Source of the DNA: Forficula auricularia
Lineage: Eukaryota; Arthropoda; Insecta; Dermaptera; Forficulidae
Assembly (NCBI GenBank): GCA_024734495.1
Contig: JALMQS010000225.1
Location: 4,967,226-5,031,225, forward strand
DNA length: 64,000 nucleotides
Direction of reading: 5' to 3'
Under the pieces are notes generated by a model. It was not told the DNA's origin. It did not search any database and saw nothing but the letters and a program-made list of their open reading frames with translations. This document shows, piece after piece, positions 32,708 through 42,589 of the stretch. The translations under genes were made by a program, and so were the position numbers. The number at the start of each line of letters is the position of its first letter. The first letter of the stretch is position 1.

Positions 32708-34047
32708 TGGAAAAAACTCAAATAAATACAACATATACAGACAGTATCAATAGAATTACTAATATAATTAAAACGATTCCTCTATTTATTAATATGGTAA
32801 AGTTTTGATAATGGGAATTTAAAACTTTTTTGACATTAGTAATAGACATCATTGAGTATGAACACACAACACTTGGAAAATAAAATATATATCTACCATA
32901 TTGTATTGTTTATTGCGACTATAATTCAATCGAACTGACATTTCCAAAATACTTTCCTTTTTGTGGCAGTAGAGTACAGGTAGAGGCAAATAATTGAGGA
33001 ATTTAATGGCTGAGCCATGAATGGCTCTTCTTATACTCTTAAAATAATTATATGTGTGAGAATGAGTGTTCATAAGAGAAAGTGTGTTAAAAGGTCCATA
33101 TAAAAATAACTAGGTTAATGAAAATGAAAAGAGGGCGTTAATGATGTTAACTAAAGATTGTACTTCTTTATTGTTATGAAAATGTTCGCAAGAGCCATTT
33201 CTTCGGCTTAATACCATAATGCGTTGTCGTTTTTAGTACTTCCCGGAACGAAAAATCTTTGTATAATTAAAAACTATGAAAGGCTAAATAGACTAATTTT
33301 AAATAAACTTTCCCCATCAGCATTTGTTTTTCAAAAAACAACATTGTTTTCAAAACCAGACTCTCTCTTTAATTAAATTCAAGGGAAGAAGGGTGTTGGA
33401 AAAAAAAATTGTTTTTTTTTCACAAAAGCTCTCGCTTTGTCTTAGGAAAATCTTTATTGTTTTTGCTGCTCGCGGATAAACCTGAATTATTAGCGGTAAT
33501 AAAAATTACTCGCAAATTGACATATGGGATTAAAGGCCTCGTTTGTTGTCACCTAGTCGGCTGATAGATTGTATCTTCCTCAAGCCTTAAAGGCCGTCTT
33601 TGAGTCTGCTGATGATGTTTGCTTGGCTTGGATCTGGCTGCTCCATTGCTCAGCCCATGCTCCTTATTTTATTCCCTTATTGCTTCGATGGCTTATTATC
33701 TCCCTTTGAGTCCCATGGGCTCCGCCTCTTGCAGGTTTCCGCCGAAATTGGAGGCCTGGGCTCTTTACTTCACAAGAATAGATTATCTTCGCAGATTGGG
33801 GGATTCGCGGATGCGCACTCTGCTATTCATTAAAACAGGTCCAACAGATGCGGCGACGTTTCATTAAATGCCCTTAACAGAGAAATTTCCTTCTAATTAT
33901 TCACATGCTTTTTAATTTTATTACTATATATCTGTTACCGTCAAAGTATAAACTCCAGACAATGAATACATCTACGTGCATTTTTAGATAGAGTATGAAC
34001 TGAATAATAAAATGGACACTATATCTTGTTGATATGGTATATTTATT
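32708..34047. other. No recognised gene; complex island 33540-33870
   Basis: 33540-33870 is clearly less A/T-rich, non-repetitive, and open in two overlapping frames (33600-33833 and 33619-33867). The conflicting frames suggest composition rather than coding. It may be a conserved non-coding element. The remainder has nothing I recognise. Confidence 0.35.
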
Positions 34048-34134
34048 GTCTAGCCTAGTGGGGTCCAACCTTTTGGCTTACACGGGCCGCATTTGAAGTA
34101 TAAACAAATGCCTCGCGCCACAGATAAAATATCC

Positions 34135-34600
34135 TAATTCTTAGACAAATTGATTTTTTAAACTGAAAGTTTCAATTATTTTGTTAAGCAATTTGAACCG
34201 CGAAAGTTAAATAATATGATAAATATATATGAATCTTATATATTTATACTATATATAAACAATTTCCTATGTTAATTCTACAATAAGAAAATTATTTTAT
34301 TATTTTTGAAAAGGAAAAATAAATAGAGCATCCGACGGGTTTCGAACCCGTGTCTCTCTCCTTTACGCGAAGAGCGGCTTAACCAACTAGCCCACAGATT
34401 CTCCCGCCGAATAAGCTCTCAAGTTGGAATGTCATTTTTCCTTTTCGCGGTTTTTTCTATTTATAGTATAGTTACTTAATTTTTAGACAAATTGATTTTT
34501 TAAACTGAAAGTTTCAATTATTTTGTTAAGCAATTTGAACCGCAAAAGTTAAATAATATGATAAATATATATGAATCTTATATATTTATACTATATATAA
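34135..34600. repeat. 125-bp direct repeats flanking a tRNA-like insert
   Basis: 34135-34259 and 34476-34600 are near-identical direct repeats (TTGATTTTTTAAACTGAAAG to TATATTTATACTATATATA). The 216 bp between them contain the tRNA-like sequence and short inverted GAAAAGG/CCTTTTC flanks. Possible explanations are a tandem duplication around an insertion, or a small terminal-repeat retroelement. Confidence 0.65.
34327..34401 (-). tRNA. tRNA-like sequence, Thr(CGT)-like, probably pseudo or SINE head
   Basis: Minus strand folds as a cloverleaf: acceptor 6 of 7 pairs (GAATCTG/CGGATGC, mismatch at pair 2-71), D-stem GGCT/AGCC, anticodon stem CTCTT/AGGAG, loop CGCGTAA, T-stem ACGGG/CCCGT with loop TTCGAAA. 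The loop would place anticodon CGT but has G where the near-invariant U33 belongs, and the variable loop has six bases. No T run directly downstream. Its place inside a transposon argues for a SINE or pseudogene. Confidence 0.5.
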
Positions 34601-34624
34601 TTCTATTGATATTTTTTAATAAAA

Positions 34625-35035
34625 ATAAACTGCAACGGATCGTTGCTAAACTTTATCCAAATCCATTTGAAATATTAAAATGTTTATTCCTTTATTATTA
34701 ATCAGATATCACTTGCTATTTGAGTTCATGTTAACTTTAATTCAAAAATAATGATCGATTCTCATTTAACAGTCGAGGAATGACCATTAGATTTTTGACG
34801 CTTCGATTATTATTAGTAACTAACCATTGCTGAAGACATGGAGGAATTGACTTAAAATCAAAAAATAACGATCGATTCTTATCTAATACTTGAGGAATAA
34901 CATTATTGCATTCCATTTTTGATGTTTTGACTATTAATGGCAACCTCTACTGAAAACGTGGAAGAATCGACTTAAATCAAAAATACCAAATTCTTTTATG
35001 GCAAACAACTCAAACTTGAGATTCCAGGTAATTTT
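34625..35035 (+). repeat. Dispersed repeat T, copy 2
   Basis: Collinear with 13598-14004 from AAATAAACTGCAACGGATCG to TTTTATGGCAAACAACTCAA, with scattered substitutions. Nested in the hAT element. Confidence 0.65.
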
Positions 35036-35234
35036 TGCTAAAATTCAATCTCATTGAATACTTCAATTTGTGACCTTAATTGAGTCCATGGGTTCCGTAG
35101 TTTTTACCTGAGGACCCTTTGAAGTCGCGCTTGCCGCCAGACCGATTACAATACTTTCCCCCATGCTTCGCATTAGATTAAGTGAAAAAATAGTTAATAT
35201 AGGAGAATAATGATATCCACCATGACAAATATAT

Positions 35235-35420
35235 AACAGGAATAGTATAGGGAATTGGATAAAATTAAAAACAGAGTTTTTTTTTAATGGGCCAGACGTT
35301 TCGTCAATTTATTTTGACTTCTTCATTGAATACAAAATTTGACGAAACGTCTGGCCATTATAAAAAACTATGTTTTTAATTTTATCCAATTTCTTACTAT
35401 TCCTGTTATAAATTTACTAT
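35235..35420. mobile_element. Foldback element, hammerhead family C, short copy
   Basis: Outer arms GGATAAAATTAAAAAC and GTTTTTAATTTTATCC are inverted, with inner arms around CCAGACGTTTCGTC. The left motif (minus) keeps GACGAAACGUC but reads AUGAAGA for CUGAAGA. The right one lost the box by deletion. It shows what the 11.8-kb copy looked like before interruption. Confidence 0.7.
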
Positions 35421-35763
35421 GGATACGAATGATATAACATTATCTTAAGAATATTTATATCTAATAAAAACGGAGTCAAAATATGACAAAATTGTGATTA
35501 TTTTTTCGAAAATCTTGATACATATTTTTTGACATTCAAAATCTAAAATCTGTCCTTTTATTTTTCGATAATTTTTGGGGAGATTATCCAATTTCTTCGT
35601 ACTTTAAAAACAAACAAAATTAGGTCAAATTATATCAGATATGTTTTCCATTAAATAAATAAAAATCCTAATGTTTTAAAGTAATTTATAATTTTATGCC
35701 GGGTCGCTTTCATTGGAGTGCTGGGCCGCATGCGGCCCACGAGCCGCTGGTTGGATAGTCCTG

Positions 35764-36145
35764 GTCTAGTCAATGTATTCATTGACTGCGGGGCATTAGT
35801 CGAAGAATAAATATTGTTTAAAATTTTTCCATGTGAAAGCTACATACTAATACTCAAATATTTATAAGTACAATTTTAATCTCAAAATTACCATTATGTT
35901 TTTTTAAAAAGAGCTACTTTTAAACTAATTAATTATAAATTTGCTGAGGATTGGATGGAAGCCAATCCAGTGATTTAGATCAATTTTTATCAAAATGATT
36001 TGTTGTTTTTGAGAAATTTCGAAAAAAAAGAACAAAAACCTCAGTTTTTTACATGCATGATTACAACATTTTTTCCTACCTATGTTAGCTCTCTGATGAA
36101 GTTAAAAATAAATAATGAAACAATGCTCATACATTAATTAATCAT
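35764..36145. other. No gene; M-like fragment 35980-36080
   Basis: GAGAAATTTCGAAAAAAAAG and CATGCATGATTACAACA resemble the left part of an M element in reverse. Otherwise A/T-rich. Confidence 0.35.
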
Positions 36146-36261
36146 TTTATTTAATGCACCTTTTACCTAATTTCATTAGAATTTATATTCCAAATATAAT
36201 TATCCTCTCTCTAAAATATGACATGATATTATCATGAACATGTATATATTCACATTATCTA

Positions 36262-36457
36262 TCATTGTAAACTATTTTGAGATACCTCAAAGACATATTT
36301 AGCCAATGCTGGTATTAAATTGTGATCGGGAAATTTTGTTTTGATAACATGCGCGCGATACCTAGCTTCTAAAGCTTTAAATTGTTTATTTAGGCTTGCA
36401 GCTGAATGCAGAAAATCGTGAACTAATTCTCCCAATAATGCATTTTTTGATTTTTGT
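36262..36457 (-). CDS. Candidate 3' terminal coding exon of an unidentified gene
   Basis: On the minus strand a strong 3' splice site (TTCCTTCCCTGCCATTTTAC then AG at 36459-36458) is followed by an open stretch of about 65 codons. It ends at a TGA stop (36264-36262), and an AATAAA signal (36151-36146) lies about 110 bp farther on. The encoded peptide is compositionally normal for a globular, helical protein: ALLGELVHDFLHSAA, then LNKQFKALEARYRAHVIKTK, then LIPALAKYVFEVS. The acceptor splits an Arg codon (AG/A). The frame also runs on upstream into the T-rich intron, where it becomes low-complexity. I do not recognise the family. Other exons should lie at higher coordinates. It is the best candidate for real host coding sequence here. 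Confidence 0.5.
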
Positions 36458-36579
36458 CTGTAAAATGGCAGGGAAGGAAAAGTTAGAAATAAATTTATTA
36501 TAACTTTTTGAAATAAACTGCATAATGTATTTTTTAAAACGCTAAAAAAAAAAATTAGCCTCGTAACCACTCTATACAT

Positions 36580-36957
36580 ATGAAAATGATCTCAGATGAA
36601 TAAATCGAAACCTAGTGTATTTGTGTTTATGCATATATTTGTTTCTGTTTCATAAAATATTATAAAAAGTGCATAATGTGGATTATTTCAAAAAGTTCTA
36701 ATAAACTATTCAGCCATCAAGACTTTAATCAATTTAGAAAATAAATTATAGAATTTTTTTTTTCGAAACTCGCCACGATTTCGTCAAATTGATTTAGGTA
36801 TTTTTGATTGTCAGTAAATGGTTTGTGGTAGAAAATTTAAACTTTAAAGGTTTTCAATTTTTTTTCTGTTTTTCAAAAAAAAATTTAACCCCTAATATAA
36901 ATGGATAAAATAAAAAAATATAAAACTTTTAAAGACTCTTTGGGAACGGAATTCCCG
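36580..36957. other. Presumed intron sequence, no features
   Basis: A/T-rich. A 28-bp phrase (TAGCCTCGTAACCACTCTAT, 36558) just upstream of the candidate exon is repeated at 37616, so it belongs to a dispersed repeat. Confidence 0.4.
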
Positions 36958-37216
36958 CCAGGGATTGCAATCCGGAAAACCGGATCCGGCATCATTTTAC
37001 GTCTATCAGAGCCGGCATGATTTTGGCGGATCCGGTAAATTAAACAAATGCATACACTCCGATTTCTTGGAAAAATACTCGCGTTGTTGCATGAGTAGGT
37101 ATTTAAATGGGTTATGGAGTGTCTTTTATATAGCTAATTTCAGAATGAAAAGGCAAAATATGTTTGATGTGGCAAAATATGTTTGATCCGACCAGATCTG
37201 GCCGGATTGCAACCCT
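36958..37216. mobile_element. hAT-like MITE with 7/8 target duplication
   Basis: AATTCCCG (36950-36957) and AATTCCAG (37217-37224) flank inverted ends CAGGGATTGCAATCCGG and CCGGATTGCAACCCT. A GGCAAAATATGTTTGAT module is directly duplicated near the right end (37153-37188). Confidence 0.75.
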
Positions 37217-37344
37217 AATTCCAGCACTATGACATCCCTGGTAGCAGGTATTGTTAAAAGATATCACATGGTTAAAATTTGATTTCTGGTATTAAATAAG
37301 ATGTTTGCAATTTTTTAAAAATTATCCCAAACTTTAGTTGGTTC

Positions 37345-39175
37345 TTGTCCATTTTAATAATAAATAAAAAATTCACAGGTTTTTGGACAATTTTTTTTAT
37401 TAATGTTAAATATCAATTTTCATACGACGTTTCGTCCTTTTCAGGACTTTTTCAAATAGTTACTCAATTACTTAAAACATTAATCATTGATAAACTAGTA
37501 AAACAATCGAGACAGCATACAATGTATTCATAATATTTATCCCATAACAAGTTAGTACAACCAATTTTGATGATTTAAGGTAGTTCTTTCGCAACAATCC
37601 ACACAAAAAGTTTTAGCCTCGTAACCACTCTATACATATGAACGGTGCTAAAATTTTAGGTTATGTTTTTTTAAAGTGACTGTACTTATCACACTACTAT
37701 ATCCTCATTATAAATGGATCGTTTCCAAGCCATTGATCTTATATCCGCCCCACTAAAAATATTCGCCCAACTATGTTTTTTTTTATTTGTTATCAAAACT
37801 ACAAGGTAAATAATTTCAATTTTTTTAAGTTACTACGAATATATTATTCTAACAAATATTTTTTTCATCAAGATGGTGAAAGTCCTTCAAACAAAAAAAG
37901 AAAAAAAAAATAATGATAAAATGATAATTTTCCCACCCTTTCCCAATCTACCATAATTTCAATTATTTCATGTTTGGTGTGGTAAATCGTCTTCAAATTT
38001 TAACAGTGTGTTTATTAGGCCTTTAATGACTTATATTCCAAGTTTCGAAGACTTCTTGAATTTTTCCATTTGTGAAAGAACCACCTTAAGATAGTTCGTA
38101 TTATTTTCTAGATTGGTTGTACTAACTTGTTATGGGATAAATATTATGAATACATTGTGTGTTATCTCGATTGTTTTACTATTTTATCAACGATTAATGT
38201 TTTAAGTAATTGAGTTCTTGAAAAAATCCTGAAAAGGACGAAACGTCGCATGAAAATTTGATATTTAATATTTATAAAAAATTATTTAATTATTTTAATA
38301 CGAATAAAAAATTATGTTGATTAATGTCCATTATAATTAGTAGATTAAAAATTCACAGTTCATTGGATAATGTTTTTTATTGAAGCTCTTATTCAATTTT
38401 TGTACAACGTTTCGTCTCTCTCGAGACTTTTTCAAGCACTCTATTGGTTAGAGCAACATTGGTTGAGATAACAATAAAAATAATTGAGACATAGTAGAAT
38501 TTTTTTCTTTCTAGATTGATACAATAAAATAAGTCTAGATCAGCGGTTCCCAACCTTTTTTTGACCAGGGACCAGTTTGATTTCGTTATTATTAGCAGGG
38601 ACCACAAGGTTAAAAAATAAACTCTAACAATCTAAAAATAATCTTTAATCGAAACGTTTAACATAATCATAAAATTCAAAAGTAACATTAATTAACAGTG
38701 TTATAGTTATTGAAAACATATAATTTTTAGTAAATAATTCAGTTTGCATCAATGAGATTTTTGAGTATTCGGAATTTGGACATATATTTTCATTTGAAAT
38801 GAACTATTTCTAAGTTTTAAAATTATATTTCCCTTCTTTATTATATATTTATATTCGAAATGGGTATTTGTGGGTTTTAAAATTAAATTTGATGATTTTC
38901 CTCGATTTCCATGGAATCCCCTCATCAAATTCTGACTTGGTGACAATCAGACCACCTCGAGAGAATATCCAACGCTCGCTATTTGTTATGCGCGGACCAT
39001 ATATTAGTTCTTACGGACCACAGGTTGGGAACCACTGGTCTAGATGAAAGTCTCAAGAGAGACGAAACGTTGTACAAAAATTGAATAAGACCTTCAATAA
39101 AAAAACATTGTCCAATGAACTGTGAATTTTTAATCTATTAATAAAAAAATTGTCCAAAAACCTGTGAATATTTTA
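37345..39175. mobile_element. Two nested foldback elements (family F)
   Basis: The outer pair: AATTCACAGGTTTTTGGACAA at 37370 and its inverse at 39150; motif-bearing arms 37423-37470 and 38200-38250. The inner pair inserted in the right arm: TTCACAGTTCATTGGA at 38350 and its inverse near 39115. All four arms contain a GACGAAACGU(C/U) box with a stem, but UUGAAAA in place of CUGANGA, so they are only hammerhead-like. A 497-bp hAT element sits in the inner loop. Confidence 0.75.
38541..39037. mobile_element. hAT-like MITE with exact 8-bp target duplication
   Basis: GTCTAGAT flanks it exactly (38533-38540 and 39038-39045). Ends CAGCGGTTCCCAACCTTTTT and GGTTGGGAACCACTG are inverted, followed by GACCAGGGACC and its counterpart GGACCACA. 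Clear hAT superfamily; 497 bp, no transposase. Confidence 0.9.
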
Positions 39176-39771
39176 TTTACTATCTCTAACTTGACGCCAC
39201 ATTTATATCCAAAATGATCAAAGAAACAATATCTTTGAGAATCTTGAGTTATAGCTTGAAGGTAGTCGAGCATGATAAAAATCATTTTTCTAGTAATTAA
39301 GTAAAAGCTCGTTTATTTGAAAGAGTCGTTGAGGATTGGAGTATAAAGTGATAGGGGGGGGCATTGAACGTAAGGGCGTTCGGGGTTTATTTTTATTCTT
39401 CTGCTGGCAAACAGGAGAGACACATTACCAGCCTGTTTACTCTGAACACGATTTCCGCATTTGTTTGATTGCTATGAATCTCTATCTCCCTTTGAATAGG
39501 TCTCGCTGGTCCCTTGGCTACACTGGCCGCTCACTTAGCCTTATATATTAATTAATTAAAAGTAGCCATTAAAGCATTTTAATCAATATTGGCTAGGTGA
39601 AGCAGATGTCATGGGAACCGACCCTATGGAGTGTCACCCCCCGTACGCCGTTATTTAATGAAATAGAACTGTTCTTTTTTTATAAGGTTCGACCACTTAA
39701 AAAATGTATTATTCCCCGAATAATAGGAAAATCTATTTTTGATATAGAACTAGCAAATTAATTAATTAGAA
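39176..39771. other. No recognised gene; island 39330-39560
   Basis: 39330-39560 is of higher complexity (GGAGAGACACATTACCAGCC, GTCTCGCTGGTCCCTTGG), with a frame at 39336-39551 that I do not recognise. Could be conserved non-coding DNA. Confidence 0.3.
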
Positions 39772-41028
39772 CAGGGCTGTCCAACCTGTGGCACCCATAA
39801 ACTTCCTTAAGATTTATATGTAGAGTGTAGAGATATATTTATTCCCTTTTTCGAAATATGAATGTACATTTATTTGTACAATACGTGAAGCTTTTTTCAA
39901 GAATAAAATTCAGTAAATGCAAAATTATAAACTCAACTATCTATATATATAAAATTCTTTGCCCGATACACTCACTCACTCACTCACTCATCATCAAAAC
40001 AGCCAGAACCACTGGACATAGAAACATGAAAGTTGGAGAGGATATTACATATATGACATAGGGGCTCACTAAGAAAGGATTTTTCGAAATTCTACCCCTA
40101 AGGGGGTCAAAGGGGACAAAGTGTGTTTTCACTGATTATGCGATATCTCTTAAGGACGATAAAATATCTACTTGCTTTTTACTTATAAAAATACTAAATT
40201 AAAATATCTAAAACTAAAATTCAGGATTTTTGAAATTCGACCCCTAAAGGGGTCAAAAAGGGCAAAATATCTTTGCAATGTGTTTACACTAATTATGCAT
40301 TTTCAATTAAGAACGATAAGATATCTACTTGATTTTTACTTAATAAAATTCTAAATACAAATATCTAAAAAGTAATTTCAGGATTTTTTGAAATTCGACT
40401 CCCAACTATCCAAAATATGAGTGGGGGCAAAAATTAATACTCTCTCCTACTTTGATCAAATTTTGTAGAGTTATTCTTTATTACTTTAAGAAACTATTCC
40501 TGTAAAAATCAACTATCAAAATTGACTGTATGGGGGCGAAAGGGCGAAAGGAGAGGGGGGCAATATATAGAAATTTTTAGCTTTTTTGTACATTTACTCT
40601 TTAGAAAACTGAGAGTTATTTATTTGCAAATATCTAAATATATATCTAACTATTTGCAAATATATAAAAAGTAATTTCAACCTCCCAAAATGTGAGTTGG
40701 GGCAAAAAATTAATACTCTCTCCGATATAGATCAAATTTTGTAATGTTAGTTTTTAAGACTATATAAAATGTATGCTGTAAAAATCAATAGCCAAAATGA
40801 GTGCATGGGGGCAAAATATTACAAATATATATTATAGACTTAATAATCACATGCCGAGACGCAGCCCGCCAGGGCCACCTGCCCGGAGGGCCGAGCTGTA
40901 GAGGGCGTGCCGAAGGCACGCCTGGAGCAGCTCGTTATATATAAGATAAAAAAATAATGAGGTTTCGAAAATTTAAAAATTCATCTTCTCGTATTTTCAT
41001 TTTCTAAAATATTTTTCATCCCTTTGGG
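39772..41028. mobile_element. hAT relic (TGTCCAACC family), split by a Helitron-like element
   Basis: The left end CAGGGCTGTCCAACCTGTGG. Sequence up to 39939 and from 40935 to about 41028 is collinear with the reverse complement of 4320-4644 and its upstream DNA, proving that 39940-40934 is an insertion. The right end is missing. Confidence 0.65.
39940..40934 (+). mobile_element. Helitron-like element with 3' hairpin, insertion between A and T
   Basis: Starts TCTATATATATAAAATTC after an A and ends in a long hairpin (GAGCTG...GGGCGTGCC GAA GGCACGCC...CAGCTC) then G, followed by T. It contains (CACT)n and two to three degenerate modules around CCCCTAAGGGGGTCAAA. The 3' end is CTCG rather than canonical CTRR, so the subtype is unsure. 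No coding capacity; 995 bp. Confidence 0.65.
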
Positions 41029-41147
41029 AATTCAACCCGAATGCCAAAAGAGTGCAATCCGGGCACTCATACCAATCGGGCAGTTTGAAAAAGTTTAATT
41101 ATTAATCTGCTTTATTTCTTGATATTTTTGTACTATTTTTTTTAAAA
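41029..41147. repeat. tRNA-like fragment (41030-41095, minus)
   Basis: On the minus strand A-box-like TTGGTATGAGTGCCCGG and B-box-like GGGTTGAATTCCC suggest a decayed SINE head, beginning exactly where the hAT homology stops. Confidence 0.35.
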
Positions 41148-41159
41148 TAAAGACTTCGA

Positions 41160-41215
41160 AATTATTGGATTAAAATGTTTCACCAAGTACGAACACCAAA
41201 TTCCTTAAAAACTAT
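41160..41215 (-). mobile_element. Tail-only insertion of hammerhead family B, 12-bp target duplication
   Basis: TAAAGACTTCGA is duplicated exactly (41148-41159 and 41216-41227). The 56-bp insert contains GTTTCACCAAGTACGAACAC and CAAATTCCTTAAAAACTAT, i.e. only the one-sided tail seen at the right end of 19349-20188. A clean, minimal retro-insertion-like event. Confidence 0.85.
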
Positions 41216-41624
41216 TAAAGACTTCGAGGTAAATTTTAAAAAAGTTTCCACAAAGCGTTCAAGAGAAGGTTTTTTGATTTTTTTTTTTGTTCATAAATTC
41301 TTCAAAATTGGACCAAATTAGATCATTTTTTTTTTCAAAATTATTGTTTTTCTATGTACTTTTCATATGAAAAAATTAATAAAAAGGTTGTTAGATTTGA
41401 TTTTTGTTTAAAAATTTAAATAATTGGTCTATTTATCTAGAAATTATCAGTTAAAAAACAAAAACTGTTTTCTTAAACGGTTTCTCGGAAAAATTTGAAA
41501 ATTTACCTCGAAGCCTTCTTTATGTTATGTAGTACAAAAAAAAGCAAATCAAAAAGTACAATTTTTCAAACTCTCTGATTTTAGTATGAATTATCATATT
41601 ACCTATATATTTAATTTCAAAGTA

Positions 41625-42010
41625 GCCCTGCGGGTTGGGTGTAGAATAGACCCGCAGTACTCCTGCTTGTCGTAAGAGGCGACTAATAGGGAAAGGATTG
41701 ATGGGATTCTTCAGCCTTGATCGGCTACCCGTCTAGGGGAAAACCCCCTAAATAAATTAGGAGTGAAGCCGGGTTTAGGGGCTTGAGGGCCAAACTTGAC
41801 CCTCCTGAGGCAGCTTTTGCATTTTAGCTGACTCCAGACGTGTTGTTCACCTTCCCTCTGGACCCATCAGTTCGAACGAGGGGGGGGGGGGTATCGGAAT
41901 TGGCTAGCTTTTACTATAGATAGATAGACCCAAGGCAGAGGTGTTTGGTAATGAGTACCTTAGGTGCTAGCTGCACGGTGGCAAGCTCTTAAATCCTCTA
42001 AAATTGTCCG
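41625..42010 (+). repeat. GC-rich dispersed repeat, probably LINE-derived
   Basis: Starts GCGGGTTGGGTGTAGAATAG and contains CTCCTGCTTGTCGTAAGAGG, a phrase I associate from memory with insect LINE 5' regions or SINEs. The GTCG/CGAC stem and a nearby GCAG/CTGC stem make a compact fold, loosely reminiscent of HDV-like ribozymes of LINE 5' ends. An 11-G run follows at 41881. No coding frame. Confidence 0.4.
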
Positions 42011-42313
42011 CCAAAAAGGCCATTATAATTTCGAAGGTTCGACCTTTATTTATCATTGGTCTTTTTAATTAGAAATATATTGTCTGTTTTTTCTCAAGCG
42101 AAAACAAAAAATTTATTTATAGAATCGATCTTCATCATGAAAAAAATTTCACGATAATCCTAACATACAGCCAAATCATATATTTTGATTAAAATGTTTT
42201 GAGAATTTCAATTTTTGAAAATTTTCAAAAATCGAACGGAACTACTATTCCTGATTTGAAAATACAAGAACAATGCTGAAATTAATAGGTTTAAAATTTT
42301 GTTTTTATTGTTA
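42011..42313. repeat. Family A fragment and A/T-rich DNA
   Basis: 42028-42085 (ATAATTTCGAAGGTTCGACC, TTGGTCTTTTTAATTAGAAA) resembles the family A core region without a CUGANGA box. The rest is featureless. Confidence 0.4.
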
Positions 42314-42558
42314 TCTATATAAATAAAAAAATGTACTGTTACGCTTAAGTGATACTTTGAAGGATCTCCGAAAGTTCTTCACCGATTTCTTGAAATTTCC
42401 ACACAACATTCCATTCAAATACACGAGTGTTTTATATATATCTACATAAATAAAAATGTACTGTTACGCTCAAGTGATACGTTGAAGGATCTCCGAAAGT
42501 TCTTCACCGATTTCTTTGAAATTTTCACACAACATTCCATTCAAATACACGAGTGTTT

Positions 42559-42589
<31 letters not shown>

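Larger units (their letters stand above)
34056..35763. mobile_element. hAT element, 1.7 kb with nested insertions
   Basis: Flanks GTCTAGCC (34048-34055) and GTCTAGTC (35764-35771) match at 7 of 8. Termini TAGTGGGGTCCAACC and GGTTGGATAGTCCTG are inverted. It shares CCGCATGCGGCCC-type subterminal sequence with other TGTCCAACC hAT relics. Nested inside are a duplicated segment with a tRNA-like sequence, repeat T and a family C foldback. No transposase frame remains. Confidence 0.8.

Noticed and set aside
33600..33867. Two overlapping open frames of 77 and 82 codons
   Set aside because: Both frames are open over the same DNA, which indicates composition rather than coding constraint; neither protein is recognisable.
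34327..34401. Functional threonine tRNA gene
   Set aside because: U33 is replaced by G, one acceptor pair fails, there is no terminator T run and it lies inside a transposon. Reported as tRNA-like only.
37423..39080. Calling family F motifs true hammerheads
   Set aside because: All four have UUGAAAA in place of CUGANGA, and GAAACGU(C/U) leaves no helix III loop. Described only as hammerhead-like.
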